Source: Sulfuritalea sp.
Lineage (GTDB): Bacteria > Pseudomonadota > Gammaproteobacteria > Burkholderiales > Rhodocyclaceae
DNA length: 17,233 nt
Direction: 5' to 3'
NCBI GenBank assembly: GCA_026399445.1
Contig: JAPLRA010000438.1
Span: 1 to 17,233, forward strand
The notes under the pieces are model-generated. The model ran no database searches. It had not been told where the DNA came from and saw only the letters and a list, made by a program, of their open reading frames with translations. Both the position numbers and the translations under genes were made by a program. Positions within the stretch are counted from its first letter, which is position 1. Each line of letters opens with the position of its first letter. Of the stretch, positions 1 to 6,809 are shown in pieces.

Positions 1-1
1 A

Positions 2-463
2 TGGTGGAAGACAGCCCTGCTGAAACGCTTCGAGAGCACTATTCCGGCAGAGCTTAGGCCGCGAATCGTCTTTTTGCCCTGGCTGAAGGATCCAGCCGAC
101 TTCATCAGCGCCATTGCAGCCGCCGATGTTGTCTTGGATCCGTTCCACTTCGGCATCGGTTCAACCGTGGCCATGACTTCAATAACCGGCACACCACTGG
201 TAACCAGAGCAGGGGAATTTATGCGGGGACGGGTTGGAGCGTATTTTTGCGAGATGTTTGACTTGACGGAATGCATCGCCGAGAACACCGAGGGATATGC
301 CCGGAAAGCAGTCGAGATCGCCAGCGACCCACTTTTGCGAGAACGAATCAAGGTGAAAATACTGAAAAGCAACCCGGTTTTGTATGAAGATCAGAAGCCT
401 GTAGAAGACTTGGCTGACTTCTTCTATTCACTGACGGATAGCTGGCAGAATCCTTCGAAGTAA
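2..463 (+). CDS. SPINDLY/OGT-type O-linked glycosyltransferase, C-terminal part (5' end outside window)
   Basis: The frame is open from base 2, so only the last 153 residues are seen and the true start lies to the left. The fragment has hallmarks of the catalytic C-terminus of bacterial O-GlcNAc transferase (SPINDLY, GT41) proteins: RIVFLPWL, then AAADVVLDPFHFGIGST, then GTPLVTRAGEFMRGRVGAY, then an alpha-helical tail. In this family the segment binds UDP-sugar, and full proteins usually carry TPR repeats in front, not visible here. Because the gene lies directly upstream of flagellin on the same strand, a role in glycosylating flagellin Ser/Thr residues in the cytoplasm is a reasonable inference but not shown. 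The usual family motif near the nucleotide site reads roughly GGNTSLEAL; here it is IGSTVAMTS, a divergent form. The family assignment is firm, the substrate is not. Confidence 0.85.
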   Translation, partial: WWKTALLKRFESTIPAELRPRIVFLPWLKDPADFISAIAAADVVLDPFHFGIGSTVAMTSITGTPLVTRAGEFMRGRVGAYFCEMFDLTECIAENTEGYARKAVEIASDPLLRERIKVKILKSNPVLYEDQKPVEDLADFFYSLTDSWQNPSK

Positions 464-569
464 CCGGGCAAGCAAAGGCTGATCCGCCGCCGGAGGCAGG
501 TAATTGAAGCGCCTACAACTCCAACCCATTGCTTTATATATCTTTTATTTAGCCGCGCTAACTTCCGGC

Positions 570-596
570 TAAAGTTTTGCTGATCGCGACCGATAA
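570..596 (+). promoter_or_regulatory. Sigma-28 (FliA) promoter P1 of fliC
   Basis: TAAAGTTT at 570-577, an 11-bp spacer, then ACCGATAA at 589-596. The enterobacterial FliA consensus is TAAAGTTT-N11-GCCGATAA, so only one base differs. Transcription would begin near 603, giving a leader of about 170 bases. Confidence 0.9.
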
Positions 597-641
597 AGTG
601 CTTTCAGGCGGCAGGCAAGATCAGACGTTTGATTTTCACCC

Positions 642-668
642 TAAAGTTTCCAGCCGATCAACCGATAA
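642..668 (+). promoter_or_regulatory. Sigma-28 (FliA) promoter P2 of fliC
   Basis: TAAAGTTT at 642-649, an 11-bp spacer, then ACCGATAA at 661-668. The -35, spacer length and -10 are the same as in P1, 72 bp downstream of it, while the spacer sequence differs. Transcription would begin near 675, with a leader of about 98 bases. Confidence 0.9.
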
Positions 669-722
669 AGATTACGACGGCGGTTTAGATGCCTCACTGA
701 AAATCAAGGGCGAGCCGAAGTT

Positions 723-740
723 GATGTCAGTCATGACATC
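723..740 (+). repeat. Inverted repeat in the fliC leader
   Basis: GATGTCA and TGACATC (7-bp perfect arms) flank a GTCA loop. It lies in the leader of both predicted fliC transcripts, ending 20 bases before the ribosome binding site. It could be an mRNA hairpin affecting stability or translation, or a protein-binding site; the sequence alone cannot decide. Confidence 0.45.
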
Positions 741-772
741 ATTATCTTAGTAAGCGATAGAGGAGATTCATC

Positions 773-1465
773 ATGGCACAAGTCATCAACACCAACGTTG
801 CAGCCCTGTTCGCAGGCTCAGCACTGAACAAATCAGCGATTTCCCTGCAAACGGCACAGCAGCGCCTGTCCTCCGGTCTGCGCATCAACAGCGCCAAGGA
901 TGACGCGTCCGGCCTGGCCATTGCGACCGGTTACGACACTCGGATCCGCTCCACGAACGCGACCATTCGCAACTCGAATGACGGCATTTCGTTGGCGCAA
1001 ACCGCCGACGGCTATCTGGGTCAGATCACGGAGAACCTCCAGCGCATGGCCGAAGTCGTGGCGACCACCCCCGCAGGCAATGCAGAGACTAACGCTCTGA
1101 TCGCTGAAAACACCCGTATCAATGCGCTGGTGATCAACTCTGTTGCGATTACCGGGGGCCCGACTGCGGCTTACGGCGTCAAGCCAAGCCTTGGCGCGAC
1201 CATTGCTGACATCGCTACCAATCTCGCTAATGTCACGACGTCTCGCACCAGCTTCGGCGCAGACATGTCAGCACTGGCCTCTTCCGTCGCCAGTTTGCAG
1301 GTCGCAGCGGTGAACCTGTCGGCTGCCTACAGCCGAATCATGGATACAGACTACGCCGCGGAAAGCACCAACATGACGCGCAACACGATTCTGCAACAGG
1401 CGGGAACGGCGGTCCTGGCGCAAGCCAACCAGACGCCGAACTCGGTGCTGACTTTGCTGCGTTAA
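773..1465 (+). CDS. fliC: Flagellin, minimal D0-D1 type
   Basis: This is the flagellar filament subunit, exported by the flagellar type III system and polymerised under the FliD cap. The 230-residue protein opens with the D0/D1 signature MAQVINTNVAALFAG, RLSSGLRINSAKDDASGLAI and NSNDGISLAQTADGYLGQI, and closes with the C-terminal D1/D0 signature SRIMDTDYAAESTNMT and ILQQAGTAVLAQANQTPNSV. The two conserved ends are joined by only about 70 residues, so the surface domains D2/D3 are absent and the protein is shorter than most flagellins (about 270-500). The usual FNG..LLDG turn in D1 is not recognisable. The ATG at 773 has AGGAGA six bases upstream and fits family N-termini. Expression should come from the two FliA promoters upstream. 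It is the only intact flagellin gene here. Confidence 0.95.
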   Translation: MAQVINTNVAALFAGSALNKSAISLQTAQQRLSSGLRINSAKDDASGLAIATGYDTRIRSTNATIRNSNDGISLAQTADGYLGQITENLQRMAEVVATTPAGNAETNALIAENTRINALVINSVAITGGPTAAYGVKPSLGATIADIATNLANVTTSRTSFGADMSALASSVASLQVAAVNLSAAYSRIMDTDYAAESTNMTRNTILQQAGTAVLAQANQTPNSVLTLLR

Positions 1466-1486
1466 GCAGTCAGCAATCTGAATCAA

Positions 1487-1512
1487 GGCTGACATGGTTA
1501 TCCAAGTCAGCC
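1487..1512 (+). repeat. Stem-loop between the tandem flagellin genes
   Basis: GGCTGAC (1487-1493) and GTCAGCC (1506-1512) form a 7-bp perfect stem around a 12-base loop in the 63-bp fliC1-fliC2 gap. No T-run follows, so it is a poor terminator; it could stabilise the fliC1 message or attenuate read-through. No sigma-28 promoter lies in the gap, so fliC2 would depend on fliC1 transcription. Confidence 0.4.
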
Positions 1513-1528
1513 ATTTAGGAGAATCATC

Positions 1529-2154
1529 ATGGCACAAGTAATCAACACCAACGTAGCGGCACTGTTCGCCGGCTCAGCCCTGAACAAATCAGCTATTGAC
1601 CTGCAAACTGCCCAGCAACGCCTGTCTTCAGGCCTGCGCATCAATAGTGCCAAGGATGACGCGTCAGGCTTGGCCATTGCGACCGGCTATGACACACGGA
1701 TCCGCTCGACGAACGCGACCATTCGAAACTCGAATGACGGCATTTCGCTGGCGCAAACCGCCGACGGCTATCTGGGTCCAATGCGCTCATCGCTGAAAAC
1801 ACCCGTATCAATGCGCTGGTTGTCAACTCTGTTGGGATTACCGGGGGCCCGACGACGCCTTACGGCACCAAGCCAACCCTTGGCAACACCATTGCTGACG
1901 TCGCTGCCAATCTCGCTAATGTCACGACGTCTCGCACCAGCTTCGGCGCAGACATGTCGGCTCTGGCCTCTTCCGTCGCCAGCTTGCAGGTCGCCGCGGT
2001 GAACCTCTCGGCCGCCTACAGCCGAATCATGGATACCGACTACGCGGCGGAAAGTACCAACATGACCCGCAACACGATTCTGCAACAAGCCGGAACGGCA
2101 GTCCTGGCACAAGCCAACCAGACGCCGAACTCGGTGCTGACTTTGTTGCGTTAA
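1529..2154 (+). pseudogene. fliC2: Second flagellin gene, frameshifted by a 67-bp internal deletion
   Basis: This is a tandem copy of the preceding flagellin gene with its own ribosome binding site (TTAGGAGA) before ATG 1529. The first 83 codons encode the same protein as copy 1 except D for S at residue 24. After GYLG (to about 1777) about 69 bases present in copy 1 (1022-1090) are replaced by 2 bases, and the frame shifts; translation then runs in a wrong frame to a stop at 2002 (157 residues). From about 1780 the original protein continues in another frame (ALIAENTRINALV ... to the stop at 2154), ending with a C-terminus identical to copy 1. The total length difference (693 versus 626) is exactly the 67 bases of this one event. 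Nucleotide differences elsewhere are mostly silent, so the copy was under selection until recently. An assembly or sequencing error is possible. Confidence 0.85.
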
Positions 2155-2168
2155 GTAGCTAACATGGT

Positions 2169-2200
2169 AAATGCCCGACCGGACAACCGGTTGGGCATTT
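2169..2200 (+). terminator. Strong hairpin after the flagellin genes, probable (partial) terminator
   Basis: A 14-bp stem with one G-T pair, AAATGCCCGACCGG against CCGGTTGGGCATTT, closes on an ACAA loop. The descending arm ends in TTT but then reads CC, so the U-tract is short. It probably protects or partly ends the abundant flagellin transcript, allowing lower read-through into flaG-fliD. Confidence 0.65.
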
Positions 2201-2222
2201 CCAGCAGTAGAGGAGATCGGTG

Positions 2223-2567
2223 ATGATCGTCCAGAATTCAGGCACAAATCTGGCTGCACGGGTTGCCAAGCCCGTCAGTGATGATGTGCCAAAAGTCGTT
2301 AGCGGCGGCGCAAGACAAGCGGCCCCGCAGGAGCCTTCTGCGCAGCAGTTGCAAAGCGCTGTAGGTGCTCTGAACCGGGCAATGCAGTTGTCTGGCCGGA
2401 ACCTCGAGTTCAGCGTGGACCCGAGCACCAAGAAGGCAGTTGTCCAGGTAATGGACGCACAGACCGGCGAGTTGATTCGTCAGATTCCCTCGAGAGAGGT
2501 GCTGGCGATTGCGCAATCGATCGACGAATATCTGCAACGAGGCGTATTGCTGAAACAAGAGGCTTAG
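2223..2567 (+). CDS. flaG: FlaG family protein
   Basis: FlaG is a small cytoplasmic protein found between flagellin and fliD in many polar flagellates; loss usually alters filament length, though its mechanism is poorly known. The 114-residue product has a low-complexity N-terminal half and the conserved C-terminal FlaG domain: LNRAMQLSGRNLEFSVDP, then VVQVMDAQTGELIRQIPSREVL, a helix, and GVLLKQEA. TGELIRQIP is the most diagnostic stretch. AGGAG at 2211-2215 stands seven bases before ATG 2223; a GTG at 2220 is in frame but too close to that site. It lies between the flagellin terminator and fliD, 16 bp ahead of fliD. I see no separate promoter, so it may depend on read-through from fliC. Confidence 0.9.
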   Translation: MIVQNSGTNLAARVAKPVSDDVPKVVSGGARQAAPQEPSAQQLQSAVGALNRAMQLSGRNLEFSVDPSTKKAVVQVMDAQTGELIRQIPSREVLAIAQSIDEYLQRGVLLKQEA

Positions 2568-2583
2568 TTCAAGAGGCAAGACC

Positions 2584-3966
2584 ATGGCAACTACCACCCC
2601 AGCGTCGTCGAACGGCGGCACTCTGGATGTCCAGTCTCTCGTTTCGCAGTTGATGGCGATTGAGCGTCAGCCTATCGACAAGCTCAACACCAAGGTAACA
2701 AGCTATCAGTCCAAGATCTCATCCTTCGGCACGCTCAAGGGATTAGCCTCTGGTTTTCAAACCGCCGTACAGGGTTTGAAAACCAGTTTGAGCGGATTCA
2801 GCGCGACTGCCTCCGATACCAGCGTTTTTTCGGCCTCTGCCGCCAGCACGGCGGCAGCAGGCAGTTATTCGATCAACGTCACCACGCTGGCGAAAGCGAG
2901 CAAGCTGGCGGCTGCCGGCCAACTAAGCGATACCGCACCCATAGGCGCTGGAGTGTCAACCGTCAGGATCACGGTCGGCACCACCGACACAGACATAGCG
3001 ATCGCCGCAGGCGCTACGCTGCAGGACATACGCACCGCGATCAATGCCGCCAATATCGGCGTGACGGCGACCATCATCAACGCTGGTGGTGGCACGCCCT
3101 ATCGTCTCGCCCTGTCCTCGAACAGCACGGGGCTGAGCAACGCCATCAACAAGATCACCGTCTTGACGGGAGGGGACGCCGACATAAACAACCTGTTGGC
3201 ATACAACCCTACCGAGAACGCCCCGGCCCCTGCGCCGGCCGTCCCCCTGGCGCAAACAGTTGCCGCCGCGAATGCCGACTTTACGATTAACGGCATCCAG
3301 ATTATCAAGTCTTCCAACACCATCACCGATGCCATTGACGGTGTCACGCTCACCTTGAGCAAGGAAGCTACACCGGCCACCCTGACGGTGGCGCGTGACA
3401 CCAGCGCGACCAGAACGGCCGCAGCGGGATTTGTCGATGCATACAATGCCCTGACCAGCCAGCTCAAGTCCCGCTCCGCCTACGGAAACGCCACCACGGC
3501 GGCCCCGGTTCTGGCGGGTGACGGCACGGTACGCATCATGCTGGATCAATTGCGCGGCATCTTTTTGACGGGCGCGAGCGGCGGCACACTGACCACGCTC
3601 TCTCAAGTCGGCTGTTCCACCCAGGCAGACGGCACGCTGAAGCTGGACAGCAGCAAGCTCACCACCGCCATGTCGAACGATTTCGCCGACGTTACCAATT
3701 TGTTCTCTTCCGCAACGGGTTTCGCCACCCGGCTGGATACGTGGGCCACCTCCGTCGTTCAAACCGGCGGCCTGATTGACGCTCGCACCACTAGCCTCAA
3801 CACATCCATTACAGAGTACAACGCCAGGATCAGCAAACTGGAAGTCCGGATGACGTTTCTCCAGAAACAATACACCACGACCTATAGTCGTCTCAACAGC
3901 TTGCTCGCCAGCATGGATAACACCAGCGCTTATCTGACGCAGCAGTTCTCCACCTCATCCAAATAG
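2584..3966 (+). CDS. fliD: Flagellar filament capping protein FliD (HAP2)
   Basis: FliD forms the cap at the filament tip and folds arriving flagellin into place. The 460-residue protein has the FliD N-terminal domain (TLDVQSLVSQLMAIERQPIDKL and the following coiled-coil segment to about residue 60), an Ala/Thr/Ser-rich middle with the repeated beta-domain pattern GSYSINVTTLAKASKL, and the FliD C-terminal domain from about residue 280 (FVDAYNALTSQLKSRSAYG ... DGTLKLDSSKL ... SITEYNARISKLEVRMTFLQKQYTTTYSRLNSLLASM). Length is normal. GAGG at 2573-2576 stands seven bases before the ATG. A single Cys in the VGCSTQADG stretch is mildly unusual for an exported filament protein. fliS starts 8 bp after its stop, so the two are surely cotranscribed. 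Confidence 0.95.
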   Translation: MATTTPASSNGGTLDVQSLVSQLMAIERQPIDKLNTKVTSYQSKISSFGTLKGLASGFQTAVQGLKTSLSGFSATASDTSVFSASAASTAAAGSYSINVTTLAKASKLAAAGQLSDTAPIGAGVSTVRITVGTTDTDIAIAAGATLQDIRTAINAANIGVTATIINAGGGTPYRLALSSNSTGLSNAINKITVLTGGDADINNLLAYNPTENAPAPAPAVPLAQTVAAANADFTINGIQIIKSSNTITDAIDGVTLTLSKEATPATLTVARDTSATRTAAAGFVDAYNALTSQLKSRSAYGNATTAAPVLAGDGTVRIMLDQLRGIFLTGASGGTLTTLSQVGCSTQADGTLKLDSSKLTTAMSNDFADVTNLFSSATGFATRLDTWATSVVQTGGLIDARTTSLNTSITEYNARISKLEVRMTFLQKQYTTTYSRLNSLLASMDNTSAYLTQQFSTSSK

Positions 3967-3974
3967 GCACCATC

Positions 3975-4424
3975 ATGAATACAAAAGCCGCGATCAATGC
4001 CTATAACAAAGTCGGCGTGGAATCCAGCGTAATGGGTGCCGATCCGCACATGCTTATTTCGTTGCTGTTTCAAGGTGCGCTGCTGGCAATTGCCCATGCG
4101 AAAAGTGAAATGTCTCGCAAGCAGACGGCAGCCAAGGGCAAGTCCATTTCGAAGGCCATTTCCATCATCGGCGAAGGGCTGAATGCCAGCCTGGATAAGA
4201 ATGTCGGCGGTGACCTGGCGCTGAACCTGTCTTCGTTATACGACTACATGGTTATGCGTCTGGTTGATGCCAACTTGAAGAATGACGTGGCTGCTCTGGA
4301 TGAAGTGGAGCGCCTGCTGACGGAACTGGCGGGCGCTTGGGACGCCATACGTCCCAGAATCATGCAATCTGGGTCACAGTCCGGTCGCGCAGCCAATGCG
4401 CAACGAGCCTACACAACAGCCTAG
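3975..4424 (+). CDS. fliS: Flagellin export chaperone FliS
   Basis: FliS is a small helical cytoplasmic chaperone that binds the C-terminal D0 helix of flagellin, preventing early polymerisation and delivering it to the export gate. The 149-residue product starts AINAYNKVGVESSVMGADPHMLISLLFQGAL, the classic FliS opening (Y..V...S...A.PH.LI.MLF.G), followed by KGKSISKAISIIGEGLNASLD and LSSLYDYMVMRLVDANLKND, which match the second and third helices. Length is slightly above the common 125-140. It follows fliD by 8 bp and is followed at once by fliT, the normal fliD-fliS-fliT order. Confidence 0.95.
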   Translation: MNTKAAINAYNKVGVESSVMGADPHMLISLLFQGALLAIAHAKSEMSRKQTAAKGKSISKAISIIGEGLNASLDKNVGGDLALNLSSLYDYMVMRLVDANLKNDVAALDEVERLLTELAGAWDAIRPRIMQSGSQSGRAANAQRAYTTA

Positions 4425-4428
4425 GCAA

Positions 4429-4752
4429 ATGGGTTCAGCGCAAGCCATTGCGAATTACGAACTGCTATCGACTCTGACCGGGCAGATGCGCGAAGCGGCC
4501 GAGCAGGGTGAATGGGACCAATTGGTCGGCATCGAACATCAATGCAGCAAGTTGGTCGCCGCCATGAAACCAGTCGATGCCGTGGTAACGCTTGATGAAG
4601 CTGCGCATCAACGCAAGAACCAACTGATTGCCAAAATCATGGCCGACGATACCGAAATTCGCAATCTCACCCATATCTGGATGGGTCAGTTGCAACTCAA
4701 CATGCAAAGCAATCGCCAAGAGCAACTCCTGCTGCACGCCTATGGGGTTTGA
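4429..4752 (+). CDS. fliT: FliT-like flagellar chaperone (first copy)
   Basis: FliT proteins are short helical chaperones for FliD and, in enterics, also regulators; here the function is inferred from position after fliS and from form. The 107-residue protein shows the FliT pattern: IANYELLSTLTGQMREAAEQGEWDQLVGIEH, a linker, then QRKNQLIAKIMADDTEIRNLTHIWMGQL. The G-WD-L-EH core near residues 27-37 is the most typical part. ATG 4429 has only a weak upstream AGG; an in-frame ATG at 4396 would add 11 residues and overlap fliS by 29 bp but has no ribosome site, so 4429 is preferred with moderate certainty. A related gene follows at 4879. Confidence 0.8.
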   Translation: MGSAQAIANYELLSTLTGQMREAAEQGEWDQLVGIEHQCSKLVAAMKPVDAVVTLDEAAHQRKNQLIAKIMADDTEIRNLTHIWMGQLQLNMQSNRQEQLLLHAYGV

Positions 4753-4878
4753 CCCCGATTGTCCCTTGAAAACCGCCCCAGGATTTTGCGTTCCGGCTGT
4801 CCCGTTGAAAGGAGTCAGGCCGGCCCGGGAAGAAATAGCCGATGATCCCGCCGCAGCTTCCCGCAACAAGCTTGCCGC

Positions 4879-5253
4879 ATGATGGCTACGATGCACCGGA
4901 TGCCTTCTCAAATCGAACTCTACGAAGAAATGAGCCTTCTGTCGTCGCGCATGGTCGCGGCGGCGCGGGCCGGCGACTGGGACAACCTGATCGAGCTCGA
5001 ACACGGCGTGACCAGTTTGCGCAACACCTTGATGGCAACTCCGGAAGACAGCAACGCGCCAGCCACCGACGTGGCCCGCAGGCGCAACCTGATCCAGTGC
5101 ATTCTTGAAGACGATGCCGAAGTACGCCGCCACACCGAACCCTGGATGGAGCATGTACGCAAGTACCTGGGCGACAGCCAGCGTCGTCGCGACGTCAACA
5201 AGGCCTATGCGCCTGGTGCCGGAGAGCCTGCCCCCGGTGGTTGCGGGGCGTAA
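4879..5253 (+). CDS. Second FliT-like chaperone, tandem paralogue
   Basis: This 124-residue protein repeats the plan of the preceding FliT-like gene: IELYEEMSLLSSRMVAAARAGDWDNLIELEHGVTSL, then RRRNLIQCILEDDAEVRRHTEPWMEHV. The shared skeleton (YE.S.L...M..AA..G.WD.L...EH, later DD.E.R..T..WM) is clear, while other residues differ widely, so the duplication is old. It ends with a Gly/Pro/Ala tail. It could chaperone a different filament-tip or hook-junction protein, or adjust FliT regulation. The start is uncertain: ATGs at 4879, 4882, 4891 and 4900 are in frame, none with a good ribosome site. The 126-bp gap before it shows no promoter I trust. Confidence 0.75.
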   Translation: MMATMHRMPSQIELYEEMSLLSSRMVAAARAGDWDNLIELEHGVTSLRNTLMATPEDSNAPATDVARRRNLIQCILEDDAEVRRHTEPWMEHVRKYLGDSQRRRDVNKAYAPGAGEPAPGGCGA

Positions 5254-5316
5254 AGCCCAAACGGTGGCCGCCACCACCCTGTTCTCCTCGCAATCGGCAG
5301 AATCCCGGGAAGCGCC

Positions 5317-6471
5317 GTGGTCCTGATCCCCAACGATGTCGGCATCCGCATGCGGATGCAAACCGAAGCGTCGCTGCTGCAGCCGGTTGCGCCGGTCAGC
5401 GAAATACCGGCCGATCTGGTTGAGTTGCGACCCGGTCAAACCTTCTCAGCGCGAATCCAGGAAGTCCTGCCGGAGAACACCTACAAGGCGCTGGTTGCGG
5501 GTCGCAGCCTGACGCTGGCGCTTCCCCAGGGAGCCAAAGCCGGCGACACGCTGGAACTGGTGGTGGTCGACCGCACGCCACATCTGGTCATCGCCCAGCT
5601 CGCGAACCGGAACAGCCCGGGGGATGCCGCAACAGGCGTCAACCCCCAATTTGCCAACTTGTCGCGTACAGCCCAGCTGATCGGTTCGCTGCTAGCGAGG
5701 GACGGCGCTCCGCCACCTCCAGCGGCACTCACACGAGGACAGGCGTTGCTGCCCGCGGCATTCGCCGATACGGCCAAACTGGCCGCCGAACTCGCGCCGC
5801 AACTGGCCAAAGCCGTCGGCCAGAGCGGGCTATTCTACGAAGCCCATCAGGTGCAGTGGGTCATGGGGCAGCGCCCGATGAATGACCTGCTGGTCGAACC
5901 TCAGGCCAGACACTCGCCGGGAGAGGCGTCAGCGCGTGGCCAGGAATCCGGCGGCCTGCCGGCGCGACCGACAACAAACGCGAGTCCGGCTCAACAGTCC
6001 GGGCCCATGGCAATTCTGCAAAGCCTGTTCGGCAGCGAAGAAGTTCGCCAGCAAACCACCTCGCAACCAGCGGCGACCGCAAATCCGGCGCAAATCGTGC
6101 CGGAAGATCTGCGGCCACTGGTGCAGCAGCAACTGGATGCCGCCGCGACACAGCGTATGGCGTGGCATGGGGACGTCTGGCCGGGTCAATCGCTGGACTG
6201 GCAGATCGAACCGGATGGACGGCAAACAGGCAACGAGCAAGCGGATTCGGAAAGAGGCTGGATTACATCGCTACGACTCGTCACACCTCGACTGGGCGAG
6301 ATCGACGCCCGGCTCAGTCTGGCGCCGGAAGGGGTGAGGATTGTCATCGCCACGCCGGCGGGCGCCAGTGCCGCTGATATGCTCGATGCCGCGCCGTCAC
6401 TGGAAAAATCAATGGCCGCGGCCGGCGTGCCGCTGCTCGCCTTGCAGGTCAAGCATGCCGCCGAAGAGTAA
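5317..6471 (+). CDS. fliK: FliK-like hook-length control family protein
   Basis: Proteins of this family measure hook length and, through a C-terminal globular domain, switch the export gate (FlhB) from hook to filament substrates. The 384-residue protein starts IPNDVGIRMRM, then an N-terminal domain with a beta-rich stretch RPGQTFSARIQEVLPENTYK and RSLTLALPQGAKAGDTLELVV (residues 38-84). A variable Gln/Pro/Ala-rich middle (about 195-265) follows, then a C-terminal hook domain from about 285 (WITSLRLVTPRLGEIDARLSL, GVRIVIATPAGA, MAAAGVPLLALQV). GTG 5317 with GGGAAG upstream is the likely start; ATG 5350 is the alternative. It overlaps the FhlB-like gene by 17 bp. This FliK-FhlB pairing near fliD differs from the main FliK gene of many species, which lies elsewhere, so it may be a second, FliK-related protein. 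Confidence 0.8.
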   Translation: MVLIPNDVGIRMRMQTEASLLQPVAPVSEIPADLVELRPGQTFSARIQEVLPENTYKALVAGRSLTLALPQGAKAGDTLELVVVDRTPHLVIAQLANRNSPGDAATGVNPQFANLSRTAQLIGSLLARDGAPPPPAALTRGQALLPAAFADTAKLAAELAPQLAKAVGQSGLFYEAHQVQWVMGQRPMNDLLVEPQARHSPGEASARGQESGGLPARPTTNASPAQQSGPMAILQSLFGSEEVRQQTTSQPAATANPAQIVPEDLRPLVQQQLDAAATQRMAWHGDVWPGQSLDWQIEPDGRQTGNEQADSERGWITSLRLVTPRLGEIDARLSLAPEGVRIVIATPAGASAADMLDAAPSLEKSMAAAGVPLLALQVKHAAEE

Positions 6472-6769
6472 GGACGGCGAACCGCGGGCGCTTGCCGTGG
6501 CGCTGAAGTATTCGCCGGGCGACTCGGCACCGACAGTGGTAGCAAAAGGACGGGGCCTGATTGCCGAAGAGATCATCTCCCGCGCACGCGAGCACGGCAT
6601 TTTTGTTCACGAATCGCCCGAGCTCGTCGCATTGCTGTCCCAAGTCAACCTTGACGGACAGATACCCCCTCAGCTTTACATTGCCGTTGCCGAACTGCTG
6701 GCCTGGATCTACCAGGTTGAGCGCGAAGGGGCCCCGGCGGAGCGCCTGATTCCGGAAAATCTCGGCTAA
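6455..6769 (+). CDS. fhlB: FhlB-type export switch protein (FlhB C-terminal domain homologue)
   Basis: The 104-residue protein matches only the cytoplasmic C-terminal domain of FlhB/YscU: LAVALKYSPGDSAPTVVAKGRGLIAEEIISRAREHGIFVHESPELVALL, then QIPPQLYIAVAELLAWIYQVE. In full FlhB the segment follows a self-cleaving NPTH loop; here the equivalent position reads GEPRALAVALKY, so the Asn-Pro-Thr-His site is absent, as in known FhlB/YlqH proteins, and it has no membrane segments. Such proteins can stand in for the FlhB C-terminal fragment in substrate switching. It overlaps the FliK-like gene by 17 bp, so translation is probably coupled and the two products likely act at the same export-gate step. 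The start ATG at 6455 fits the family; an upstream extension in this frame has no homology. Confidence 0.9.
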   Translation: MPPKSKDGEPRALAVALKYSPGDSAPTVVAKGRGLIAEEIISRAREHGIFVHESPELVALLSQVNLDGQIPPQLYIAVAELLAWIYQVEREGAPAERLIPENLG

Positions 6770-6809
6770 AATTCGAAGCCCCAAGTTTCTGTCCGGCGTT
6801 TATCGAACA

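Larger units (their letters stand above)
464..772 (+). other. 309-bp gene-free control region upstream of fliC
   Basis: I see no coding frame here. It holds an AT-rich patch at about 529-551, two tandem sigma-28 promoters (570-596 and 642-668), a 7-bp-arm inverted repeat (723-740) and a clear ribosome binding site AGGAGA at 761-766, six bases before the fliC ATG. No convincing terminator follows the glycosyltransferase gene, so read-through into fliC is possible. Confidence 0.8.

Noticed and set aside
678..693. Sigma-54-like GG-N10-GC pattern in the fliC leader
   Set aside because: Only the GGC and TGC bases match; two excellent sigma-28 promoters already explain fliC.
2956..3870. Long minus-strand open frame opposite fliD
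   Set aside because: Shadow of fliD; composition is Arg/Gly/Gln-rich without any motif.
4807..4848. Possible sigma-28 site (GCCGATGA near 4838) before the second FliT-like gene
   Set aside because: No -35 resembling TAAAGTTT at the required 11-bp spacing.
4465..5439. Long minus-strand open frame opposite the two FliT-like genes
   Set aside because: It is antisense to well-supported genes, has no recognisable domain, and long antisense frames are expected in GC-rich DNA.
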